Source of the DNA: Aquila chrysaetos chrysaetos
Lineage: Eukaryota; Chordata; Aves; Accipitriformes; Accipitridae
Reading direction: 5' to 3'
Length of the DNA stretch: 64,000 nucleotides
Assembly: GCF_900496995.4 (NCBI RefSeq)
Contig: NC_044018.1
Coordinates: forward strand, 12,238,501 to 12,302,500
Positions 11,501-22,152 of this stretch are shown here, in pieces; the first letter of the stretch is position 1; each line of letters opens with the position of its first letter. The notes beneath the pieces were generated by a model that did no database searches, was not told where the DNA came from, and was given only the letters and a program-made list of their open reading frames with translations. The position numbers were made by a program, and so were the translations under genes.

Positions 11501-14500
11501 GCAAATTCAGCTGGTCGAGGTTGGTATGCTTGTTCCAGCCCAGCAAGCTGCCAGGCTGTGTAGGTCTAACCAGATCTCTTCCTACAGGATCAGGGAATTA
11601 CCTTTTCTGCAGTGAGATCAAGTACGTTTTACAAACAGCGATGGATGATCCTGATGGTGGATACTGCTGTGGCATGTCCTGTAGGTGAGAAATGCAGTAC
11701 CTTACCACAATGCTTAAATGTACAGGGACTGACTTACGACTAGAGTAATGAGCTGACAGCTTTCATATCCTGTCCCTAAGATGGTGTGGACTACACTAAC
11801 AAAACAATCATCTGGACTGTTCCAAAATATATTCAGCCACTCTCTACTGGAGCAACTAGCTTTAAGGATGTGCTCGTTGAAGCTGGTGTGGATCTATGCA
11901 AACTCTCTGCCAAAGAAATGGCTTCCAGGAAATATGTGTTATCAAATGACTTAAATGCAATTACAATGAAGATACCAATAGGTGCAGAAGGTGGCTATTA
12001 CAAGGTTAGTGACTTATGTAAGGTGCCAGGCAACAGACTTTGGTTTTTTTTTGTTTTTGTTTTTTTTTTCCTGGGGAGGAATAATTCTTCATCCTGTTCC
12101 TTTCAAATAAAGGATGGGGGTGAGGGGGAAGAAAAGGTATATTAAAAAATTCCAAAAGCCCTGACCAAAGGTAGCTCTTGTAAGCACCGCTTTAAAGAAT
12201 TCCTTTTCTTAGAAGCATAGATGGACAGAATCCTACACAGAACTATTGATTTGTTTCCTTCCTCAGGTTAACACGGAGCTTTTGCCTTTTAGTCCTGGTG
12301 TCATACTCCTCGGAGACAGTCCGAACTGGACTGTAAAGCATGCATGGGTTCTGTTGTATTTTACACAGATCACTTAAGAGAATGGGAACAACCCATTTGT
12401 CCACCAGATCATATGATATTGGGATGGGCTGAGACTATACATCTAAATGTAGTTGCCTGGAGAGAACTGAATCCTGGGCAAATGTAACAACTGAACTTCA
12501 AAGGAAGTTGCAGGAGGAGCCCTTTCACTGGTGAAATAGTCCCCTGCTGCTTTGAAACTTGGGAGTGGGGGACAATTTTCCAAAGGAAGTACTCTGAGGT
12601 AATCTAAACTCATAGGGACACAGCAAGTGCCACTTAAGAGTCATGATTCCTGAGCTGAGAAGGACAATTGTTTGGAGCTGTAGCTCTAGCTGACCTTGAG
12701 ATGTTACAGTACAACCTTAATGTACAATCATGTTATACTAAAGGGTGTTGATTTGAAATTCTAGACTTCTGTGAGCAGTGGGCAGCATGGGGCAAAATAC
12801 ACCATCAACCTGTTCTTGGAACATCAGTGGGAAGATAACAAATGGGGACTAACCAAACATACTATCATCAAGGAAATAGAAACACCATTTGAACAAGTAG
12901 AACTTGCTATAACCAACAGTAAGTAGCCTAATGTTGAATTTACTGAAGGTTTTGGTACTGTTAAGAGCTCAGTGTTACTGTGTTCTTTTTCAGACTCAAA
13001 TCTGAGTGCAAGGCTAATGAATGTGACAGTGGGAACGTTCCTCCCAGATGTGGAGCTTGTGAACCTAACCATTGAGGGGGCAGCTGTTGCTGTACCTGAA
13101 GCTGTTCAGCATGGATATCTAACATATGAGATCAGATATGCTAATGGAAGTAAAGCCTACATAATACAAGTCCCGCTTGATGCACCAAGCGTTAAGAAAG
13201 AGGTGGGTCCTAAGAAACTGCAGCATACCATGGTATAGAAATGATGATATCACTTGGTGATTTTCACTTCTAAATATGATTTTCCTAGTATGCGAGAGCT
13301 GACATGAGAGCATACACCCTGAACGTCACACTTGCGTTCATAACCCACCCAACAAGTGAGACCTTCACTGTCCCAGTCATAATAGTGTCTGCTGTTAAAG
13401 ATGCAGGTAAACTGGTGGAACTTAGCCAGGTTGGTACAGTACTGCCCGTGACTAACCTAGCTGTGAACTCAGCTGTTAACTGGGCTAATTTCAGCCAGGG
13501 ATACTGTCAGTCCTAAACAGCCCTACTAAACTGATGGCAGCTAGCATGCTGGCTGACTCTTGACTGTATTACAGTGCTGCCCAGTGCGAGAGGATTTTGT
13601 GATGGGAGGAACTTTCATCTCATTATCACTCATGGGAACGTGGACCAAAATTGGCTACCCTTCATCTCAGACTGGCACATGACCCCAGAAGCTGTGCAGA
13701 AGTACAACTACAGCCTGAGGGACAATGGCACTCACTTGGCAATCTCTGTCCCTTTCCTTTCTTCCCATGTGAACTATGAGGTAAGGATGCCAGCATGTAG
13801 CAATTAAAAGGCACGCTCTAGCTGTGAGATACGAACATGATACACTATGTCCTTGAAGGTGAAATAAAATTTACCTTTGAGATAGGCTTTGAAGGATTAA
13901 TGGAGGACTATTTTTCTACCCTCAGAAGAACACTTTAATTTCCCTTGGTTAATTTTGGCAGAAGTAGGCAAGAAAAAAAAGCATTCTGCAAGCACTTTAA
14001 GGCTGAGCTATCTTTAATGGCAACTGTACACGCAATGGAGTTTGTACTGCATTCTGTTGCAAAACTGAAAAAGCTCACTGCGTGATCTTCTAGATTAAAA
14101 AAAAAAATCTCCTGTGGATCTGATTTTGATCAATTACCATTACCTTTGGCTTGTGATAACCCGTCCTCTTGGTTTTTGAATACTGTAGTTGAATAGTGTG
14201 CTTTTATTGTCTTGTTTAACCTGTGATTGTTATCTCTAGGACTTTCATACCTCTGGAATAAAGGCTTCACTTCACTTGACCTTGAAGGATGGCATTACCT
14301 TGGCTAATAGGAGGGACTTCTCAATTTCCTGCAGATTTTCACCTTCAGAGCTAATACGTAATAACACATTAGGGATTAGTTGTTAATGGTCTTTGAGCTG
14401 CATAACTAAATCACACAAGCCCATGCAGTCTGAAATGTTTCTAGAGTTTATACTTGTGTGATACTCTATTTGCCTGTCAGATTTCCTACAAAGTAATATG

Positions 14501-17500
14501 CTACAAGGCAAGTCAAATTACAGATTGGAGTGACTATCCTGTCTAGGACAGGAGAAGGAGAAGGAGGCGAGAAACTCTACTACCCCTCACACCTCCGAAA
14601 TCATGAAGCTTTTTTAATGGGCTTTTGTGGTTGGTTTTGGGGTTGGATGGGGCTATTTTGGTGGGGTGGAGGGGAGGATCAGCATATAAATTAGTCATTC
14701 TAAAGCTATTCATCAGTATTGAATGTACTGAATATCTTGGCTAGAAAAATCCTTTTGAGAGAGGGTGAGATTTCCTAGGAGGAGAAGGGTAAGTGAAATC
14801 ACCAGCTTTTCCATGTAGTGTATAGTCTAGTGGCAGTTAGCTTGAAGAAAATCAGGTGTTAGTGCTGGAGAGTCTTGCTCAAAACTTGATCTTTGTGAGG
14901 TGCCAAAAAACTTGCTAGCAAATCCATCAGAACCTCTTTGTTGTGCTAGGCTACAAAATAAAGGAATCTGAGTCCTGATTTGTATGAAAATGTATTTTTC
15001 TTTCAGAGTGCCTGCCCAATGGCACTGTGGTTATTACTGCAGTAAAATTGGTAGGAGTTGCAGACCTGGACACCAGCCTGCTTGTCCTGAGGGACAGACG
15101 GTGCAAACCCAGTCTAGTGACAGAGAAGACTGCAACCTTTAAGTTCAATGTGAACACTTGTGGAACAAGTAGAAAGGTAAGGGCTTAGTCATGTGAAGCT
15201 TACTCTGTATTGGGGTAGGGTTATTACTAGAACTGGCAGAGGTTCAGAGCTAGGCAGAAGCTGCAAAAAGGTCACAGCTGACTTATTGTCAAGTGGTAAA
15301 TCTATACTCTTTTTCTGAGGATACTAAATTCAGTTGGGCAGTTCTTATTTGGTAAAAACGGTTTTCAAGGTCAGAGGTGCTTTCTGAAACTAGCTTTCAG
15401 TTTGACACCTGAATTGTTTAGTAATGGACTTGAATATGAGTTTGCTGTTGAGACATGCTCTTACGCCTTGCAGAAGCTTGTTAGGTGTTGCTAATGACCA
15501 AGACCAGCGTGGGTCCTGTTCCTGCCACCTATGTACTGCATAAATAGAAAAAAAGACAAAATAACAAAGGATCAAATCATGCTCAAATTCAGGTCACCAT
15601 AAATGCAGCTTGCTTCTGCAGGTGTTGCATCTCATGCTATACACTGATTCTGTCAACAGAAACAACTGATCTCTTTTTCTCAGGCCCAGTGCACTCTGTT
15701 TCTGGGGGTTTATGTCATATTCAAGGTATTGTTAGCTAATAAACTGTTTCTTCTTGACTGTGGCATAGCTGTCAGCTTTAGTTCAGTAGGCATAGGGCTG
15801 TTGGCTGGTAATTTCTGGCCATTCCTAAGTGTACTCTGCTCAGTGCAATCTGCTAGTCGAAGGGATGTGGGTATTGTGGCAAAACCAAAGTAAACTCTCA
15901 TGTAACTGTCCTGTTTGTAATGATGTGTATCTTTCAGTTCAATAGCACAACTATGGCATACGAAAATGATGTACTCTATTTCAGACCTGGCAATGATACA
16001 CCAGTATACCAGTAAGTGTCATTCCATAGAAGAAGGCTGTCCAAGGTATTTTGGTTTCTAAAAATCTAATGCTAAACCTCTTCCCTCAGACTGAAATTTG
16101 TATGCTGGTATGCAATCAAGCAGACAGTTGATATCCAATATGAATCTAAGAAGAACCCACCACCCAGTATTAAGCCAGGGTTTGGCTCTCTTGCTCTTTC
16201 GTTGAAGCTTTTCAAAGGTAACGTTTATGATTAGACTCCGTAGAATCACTGAACAGTTCAGGTTGGAAGGGACCTCTGAAGGTCATCTTGTCCATCCACT
16301 CTGCTCAAGGAGGGCCACCCAGAACAGGTTGCCCAGGACCATGTCCAGATGACTTTTTAATATCTCCAAGGATGAAGTGGAAACCTCTTTAAGGTCTTTA
16401 AGATCTCTAACAGAGGTTTTCCATTCCAGAATGCAACATAAATGGCCAAGTATCTGTAGTGGATCAGGCAGCATCACTGACACGTGTGATTTTCCTGCTT
16501 GGTCTGGGCATGCTAAAAGTTTTGTGTAGGGGATGTGATGTCAGCTTCTCTCTCCTATCAACTCTAAGTGTTGCTAAGCAGAATTAGCAGTGACTGAAAT
16601 AATCGTAACTTGTGTCAGAGAAGGAAGCCACATGCAATACTGCTGTAAAATGTTAACTATACTAGCAGAAAGGGCTAACTGAAGCCTGAACCAAACTCTC
16701 ACACTGACTGGAATGGCCCTGACAAATTTTTTTTTACTCCACCCCACCAATACTTTTACAAAGGCAGTTTTGAATGAGTCTCTTACTCCAATGGGTTTTT
16801 GCAGAAGGAGTGTCTCACTTCTGGATCCTCAGAGCAAAGGAATACAGTTCAGATCTTTGCTTTCATTACCAGTTCTCACTTTTCTGCTATTGTATCGCCA
16901 TTTGTTGACATTCATCCATTCTCCCAGATTTTAGTATTGCTGTGCCAGAGTAAATGGTGGAAGGAAGAGCGAAGCAGAAAGCTTGGGAATACTTACTCTG
17001 TAAAAAGGAAACTCTAACATTAATACTCTCTTCTAGAGAAATCCTATTCAGAGCCCTACCAGGAACTGGAATATCCTGTAGTAAAATATCTGAGGGAGGC
17101 ACTGTATTTTGAAGTTGAACTGCTCCAGCCTAAAGATGTCAGACTGGAACTAAACCTGGATGACTGTTGGGCTACAAACTCCCAAAGCCAGGATAGCGTT
17201 CCACAGTGGCCCATCCTTATAAATGGGTAAGGAGGGCTTCCCTGTTGTACTTGGGAACTGTTCAGTACAAAGCCCCTTACCTTAGGTGGGAGGAAAGGGG
17301 AAGAGGACACAGGTCAGCTTGGATGTGTTGTTTTGTCCTGATGGGCAATTGCTGCTAGGCTGTGGAGCGCCTACCGGTGTCAGCACAGTGGCTTTGCCTT
17401 CTGGTGGCAGCTTGTCAGGGGTGGCCAGAAGTACTTCTAGCTAACAGCTTCCAGCTGGAAAGAAAGAACAAGAAGCAACCCTGACTGTAGCCAAAGGCAA

Positions 17501-18522
17501 GGATCATGAATGGGGGAGGCTCTACCCGTATCGCTATGGCCTGAGGAAAATGCAGAGGGAAGCTCCTCTGATTTTTACCTCCTTGCTTTGCTTAAAGATC
17601 TGGTTGAAGTGATGAAGGTTTAGATTAAATACATTTTATTAAATACATTTTCTTTCACTTTTCTTCTTTCACTTTCTTTCACAAAAAGGTGTGAAAACAG
17701 CAAAGACTCCTACAGAACTGTCTTCCACGAAGTTAGTTATAGCCTCAGAGTAAAATTTCCTCAGCACCTAAAGAGATTTGAAGTGAAGATGTTCACCTTT
17801 GTACAAGGCACAACTCTGTTACAAGACCAGGTGAGATGTCTCTGTGCTGTCGGCAGTCCCAATATATGAGCCTGGAGCGGTGCGTGCAGCAAATGCTGTG
17901 TAAGGTCTCAGCTGGCCAGGTGCTGCCTGGGGCTATTGGCCACCTCCTTGAAGGCATAACACTGTAACAGTAGTAAATAGAGACTAGCCACTTAGCAGTT
18001 TTCAGTTCATTTCCTTTGGGGTCAGTACACATATCAGATGTTTGTCAAATAAGACTCCCCTACACATAAATATTTATATTTTTGTCTTGTAGCTGTATTT
18101 CCACTGCAGTGTGGTGATCTGCAGCACTATGCAAGAGCCTTCAGGCTTTCTTTGTCCAAGGAGATGCAATCCTGGGAAACACAGACTTGGTAAGAAAACA
18201 GGCACTTCTCAAGTCACTCCTGAATCTTTGCTCAGCCTTATGGCACACGCTGTCACAGTCTGTGTCAGATAACAGACTCCTAGTCCTAGCGTGTGCTGTA
18301 CCGAAAGCTAAAAGATGAAATGTCTCACTAGACCGCAGTGCAGAACCACGTCTGCATGGGCAAGTGTCATCTGGAGCAGTGCTTGTTAGGAAGGAAAACA
18401 ACTAGCAGAGGTTGGTGTCAATCTTAAATTACACTACTGAAACACCAAATATACTGCTGTTGTAACATAACAGACTTCTATATGCCTCTCTTCTCCCTAT
18501 AGGTGAATACGCTGACTTTTGA
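5735..18522 (+). CDS. ZPAX: ZPAX-like egg-coat (zona pellucida domain) glycoprotein
   Basis: Structural protein of the egg envelope, predicted secreted and polymerised through its ZP module. My exon model: 5735-5757, 6010-6062, 7624-7716, 9108-9235, 9919-10062, 10725-10808, 11352-11519, 11588-11684, 11781-12004, 12267-12332, 12765-12918, 12994-13202, 13289-13406, 13575-13780, 14240-14357, 15007-15176, 15938-16011, 16090-16217, 17037-17226, 17689-17830, 18093-18189, 18503-18522. The exons total 2706 nt (901 residues), with GT/AG at every junction and frame kept throughout. Residues 1-21 form a signal peptide (MELSLVQRLLLIGILISEIWA). Residues ~22-628 are ZP-N-like modules with many N-glycosylation sequons. 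Residues 629-888 are the ZP module. There is no C-terminal membrane segment. Start chosen because exon 1 supplies the signal-peptide start. ZPAX is my best family call; ZP2 is the nearest alternative. Confidence 0.85.
8510..8544 (+). repeat. T11-G24 homopolymer junction in ZPAX intron 3
   Basis: Eleven or more T are followed directly by 24 uninterrupted G (8521-8544). The G run can form a quadruplex and is prone to sequencing and length error, so the exact length is uncertain. Confidence 0.9.
10059..10125 (+). repeat. Duplicated splice-donor segment after ZPAX exon 5
   Basis: An 18-bp direct repeat (ggaggtaagtactggaag) occurs at 10059-10076 and 10108-10125. The first copy contains the exon 5 donor (GT at 10063). 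The second carries an identical donor at 10112, with two further gtaagg motifs at 10099 and 10104. Using the later donors would run into an in-frame TAA, so the first is the productive site. Confidence 0.8.
15007..18189 (+). CDS. ZPAX: ZPAX exons 16-21: the ZP module
   Basis: Encodes the polymerisation module. The ZP-N half carries the classic four cysteines at residues 630, 661, 680 and 715 (contexts QCLPNG, RRCKPS, NTCGTS, VCWYA). The ZP-C half has cysteines at 796 (DDCWAT), 815 (NGCEN), 868 (YFHCS), 873 (VICS), 884 and 888 (CPRRC). The order DDCWA...NGC...FHC...C...C is characteristic of ZP-C in egg-coat proteins. After the final CPRRC only 13 residues remain (NPGKHRLGEYADF), and the basic KHR there is not a full R-X-K/R-R furin site. 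Confidence 0.85.
16242..16400 (-). mobile_element. CR1 3'-end fragment, antisense, in ZPAX intron 18
   Basis: Reads on the plus strand as the reverse complement of a CR1 LINE 3' end: 'agaatcact', 'ggttggaagggacctct', 'ggccacccagaacagg', 'tatctccaaggatg'. It is 5'-truncated and moderately diverged. CR1 is the dominant LINE of birds. Confidence 0.85.
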
Positions 18523-21500
18523 CAGAGACTAAACAAGAACTATTTAGTTTTATGAAGCTGCAGTTAGGTGGCCTAAGCAAGCACATCCTGCCCAGACTTA
18601 CAAGTAAAGACATCTTGAAAGTATCTACTGGGAAAATATATTGATGGTGTCTACTGAGAAGAGGGTCAGCTAACCAGCATGAATGTATCTTTGTCTTTAA
18701 ATTAGTGTGTTGCTCTCTTGTGTTCCTCTACAATGTCAAACTCTTAGTCTTTTGTGTGACTCGTATCTGACCTAGTCTGCTCAGCTAATGTGTCCAAAAC
18801 TTGTGTCTAGTCACTTCACAGTTGGAATCATCTGTCCTGGGATAGGGGGAGGAAGGGGGCAACAGGTGTGAAGTCAATTGTAAATCACTTTGAGCTTTTT
18901 TAAAGCTTCAGTATGAACAAAGGATTGCGGGGAGCTTAATGTCAGTAAGAGAAAGTGTTTTTTCAAAGCAAGTTGGGGATGAACATACTTGATCCTGTAG
19001 TGGCTATTAACAGAAAAGCTGTAAACTGTGCATCTCGCGGGAGTGTTGTGGTTCTGCAATGTCAAGTTGCCTTCCCTAGGTGGGGGGAAATTGCTCACAG
19101 GTCAGCTGACTAAGCTGTCGGCCTAAATGAAAAAAAGCTTTTAGTGAAGACTCGTACTAGTAGTAATGATAATACATGGACTCTATCCATGAAGTGTTAA
19201 GGATTCTTCCTTACTAGAGAACATGATGCTTAGGAGCTCTTGTCAGATTATCCTGTCTGTCTTTTTTTTTTTTTTTTTTTAATAGGAGGAAAAATTCTTG
19301 ATTTCTTCTTGGCATCTCAACAGTGATGTGAAAATAGTTCAGATTCAATGTTATATTTTCCTGTTCCAGGGAAAGCAATTGCTTAGCATGAATCATTATC
19401 CCTTAGGGCTAAAAATACAATAACAGGTGTCTGCTTTTTTAACTTGATACTAAATAGGATTATACTACAGGGAATTTCTGTGAAGGCTAACGAGCAAGAA
19501 ACTGTTTTGTGAATCTATTTGCACTTTGTGAAAAAGCATAGTGTCTAAAAGGTTGTAGCTCTGTTGCTACAATACCTGTACAGAGATACCACTAAACAGT
19601 TTGTGCTGTAATTACAAGCTCGCATTTGTAAGTCTTGTCTGCCTTCCAGTTGCCTGTTAAGCATATCTGTAGTAGATGTGGTTTTACTGCCTTTTCTGGA
19701 AAAAATCTGTGTGGGTTTCATGATGGCGGATGTGTCAAGTCCCTAGCTGTGCATCAAGACTGTTTTCCAACAGAGGAAGCTACTTTGCTAAAGAAGTCTT
19801 ATTCTGTTACTCCTGTGGTAGGTGAAGACTAAAGCCACGGAGCTGTGATACTGAGGAATGAGATGTAAATACGTCAGCATGGGAATAGAAGGAAAGTGCA
19901 GAACATGTCAAGTCTGCTGTCAGGCTTGTAAGTCAGTTAACTTTGTGCTTAGTGCTTTCCCCTACATTAACCCAGTGGGTAAAGCATAGCTATTCCTCAG
20001 TCTGTAGTAACAAGCTACTGAGAAATCACAGGACGCACATGTAATATGCTGCCAGAGTTTTGCACCTAACAGAACATGAGTATATGCACTTTAAGTGGTA
20101 TGGTGACTTCTCTGTATGTCTTACATCATGCTGACTGTCTCCCAAGAAGTGACTCTTATGCAGTGTTTTCTCCAGATAGATGAGTGGCAATCTTAATCTG
20201 CCGTGACAGAGCTCTGCCAGCACAGCATAGGCTGCCTGGCGTAGCCTGAGCCACCTTCTCCCCTCTTCCAGCTGTGTGGAGGAAAAACATAGCAACTAGG
20301 GACTGCTGTGAGAATCAAGCATGAGGTTGGGCAGCCTATTTCAGCGCTGTTAACTCAGTCTCAGTTGTGGCTTTCTGGGTTTCTGATTCTTTTCTTCAAA
20401 CCAGGACTTGAGGACAACACCACTTGGGAATAGAAATCTGGTATTTACAACCTTGTCTAAGGCACCTTTATTTTTTTCATAAGATCAGTCAATATCTTGA
20501 GATTCTTTATGTGTTCATGGGGATTTAAGAGTTGTTGAAGAGCAAGCTGATGCCCGGGTAAACTGTGGCTCTACTCTTCAGCTCTTCTAAAAGTTCTGTT
20601 TACTGTCATTTTGTAAAATGAGAAGTGTTAATAGATGGTCCTTTGCCTTTCTGATACATGGGAAAACTCAAGGAGATTCCCTTTCATAATTAGACTAGGA
20701 TTTATATAAAGCTTCTTGTCAGCTTTTCCAACAGCATGTGAGATATACACAAAATCCATTTGAATATCAGTAAAACCTTTTAAAGACATGACAGTAATAC
20801 TCTCCCCACCTCAGAGGTGTCTGTTTATACTAAAATTCAGGAACTGTCTTCCCGGTTATATATATATATAAAAACAAAAAACAACAACAAAAAATCCTCT
20901 TCAAGTGTTGTATCAACACCTCTTTGCCTTTTAAGTGGATATTTTATGACCACATGCTTTTCCCCCTGGTATTTGGGATGTTATTTTTATATCCCTGTTA
21001 ACACAAGTTGAAAGCAGATCAATCTTCTTTGTTTATGCTTAATGTCTTCTGCAATTTCAACAGGTGAATGATAAAAGTCTAAGCAGAAAGTGAAGTCTGG
21101 TGTGACTTGTTTTTATAGGAAAATAGGAACAATAACAGAAGTGTACTGCAGACAGTTATTTCCATTTCAAATAAATGGCAGCAAGTCAGTGCTACAACTA
21201 GCCTCATATCTGGTCACTGACAGAAATGCAGAGCTCTCATTTTAACTACAGTCTATATTCAATGATATGGCTAGTATTTGAAAGCTCTGTACTACTTTGG
21301 TGATTTAAAGCAGCAACAACTTACTGTTTATACTGAGGAATTAAGAAAACTGACATTTAAATTTTCTGGCCCAATTAATTTTCTCTTTTGGTATATAGCT
21401 TTTTTTTTTTTTTAATCTCAATGTCTTCAGTAAAAGAGCAAATGCTATGCACCTCTATCCAGAGGAAAATATGTTCTGACAATGATCTAATGATTTGGGA

Positions 21501-21973
21501 AGCTTTGGTTCAAGTTTTGGCTTCTGCCATAAGTTTGAGTCTTCAGCTAGTCCCTGCCATAAAATTTCTGCTCTCTTTTGTGCATAAGAGTCCAGAAACA
21601 CCTAAACACGGTGTTAGCTAGATTTCCAAATCCCAGGCAGGCATGTGCTTTGAAAGAAGTGCTCTAAAGCATAACTAAGCTGAATTGGTCTCTATATAGT
21701 ACTTGGTGTAGTCATAAGAGAGCAAGCCTGGGCTCCTGTTGCTGTGTAAAGAAGCAAAAAGTCAGGGGCTTCATCAGGGAAGGGGTTTCAGATGGACCTA
21801 GCTTCTATCGCTCATTAGAACCAAGCTGCTTTGTTGGGAGCTGGGACTTCTCTTTGGAACCGCGTTTCCCATCCATTAAATCCAATAATAGCATTTGTGG
21901 CTGTATGGCAAATAAGTTGGGCAGTAAAAGTCAGTCAGATCCTGGCTCCTTAGAAGCTGAGGTGTGTATATAT
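18523..21973. other. Non-coding region downstream of ZPAX
   Basis: Contains the ZPAX 3' UTR, whose end I cannot place: no canonical AATAAA occurs in the first 2.6 kb (first one near 21169), only a rare-type AGTAAA at 18603. A T19 run lies at 19262-19280. Otherwise no gene. One copy of an unclassified repeat is listed separately. Confidence 0.6.
20841..21060 (+). repeat. Unclassified interspersed repeat, copy A
   Basis: By eye, this stretch aligns with 33419-33603 in the same orientation. Shared blocks in order: aactg-cttccc, acacct...ccttttaagt, a T/A-rich block, atttgggat/atttaggaat, ccctgttaaca-aagttgaaag, ttaatgtct and a final tttca/cttca. Core identity looks like about 70 percent with small gaps; copy A is interrupted by a TA/CAA low-complexity insertion near 20858-20895. 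I do not recognise the family. Confidence 0.6.
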
Positions 21974-22152
21974 TGTGGGTTTTTTTTGTTGTGTAGGGTT
22001 TTTTGGGTGTGCGTTTTTGGTTTTTTTTTGGGGGGGGGGGCGGTGTTTTGGTTTGGTGGGGGTTTTTTTGTTTGGTTTGGGGGGGGGGGTTTGTTTTTGT
22101 TTTTTGGGTTTTGTGGGGGTTTTTGGTTTGTGTTTTTTTTTTTTTTTTTTTT
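21974..22152 (+). repeat. G/T-only low-complexity tract
   Basis: About 180 bases made almost wholly of G and T on the plus strand (I count three exceptions). It has several G runs, including 11-base runs at 22030-22040 and 22079-22089, and ends in a T run of about 20 followed by 'ag'. Strong quadruplex potential and extreme strand asymmetry. Glycine/phenylalanine/tryptophan-rich open frames here are artefacts of composition. Confidence 0.9.

Noticed and set aside
11786-12145. 119-codon frame read as a stand-alone gene
   Set aside because: Its first part is ZPAX exon 9 (11781-12004); the rest runs into intron with a T-rich tract.
19635-19832. 65-codon frame with CSRCG and HDGGC, resembling a zinc knuckle
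   Set aside because: Too short, no flanking exons, and the cysteine spacing fits no known finger.
21420-21600. Possible tRNA-derived SINE head
   Set aside because: Only loose similarity to the MIR 5' half; not strong enough to list.
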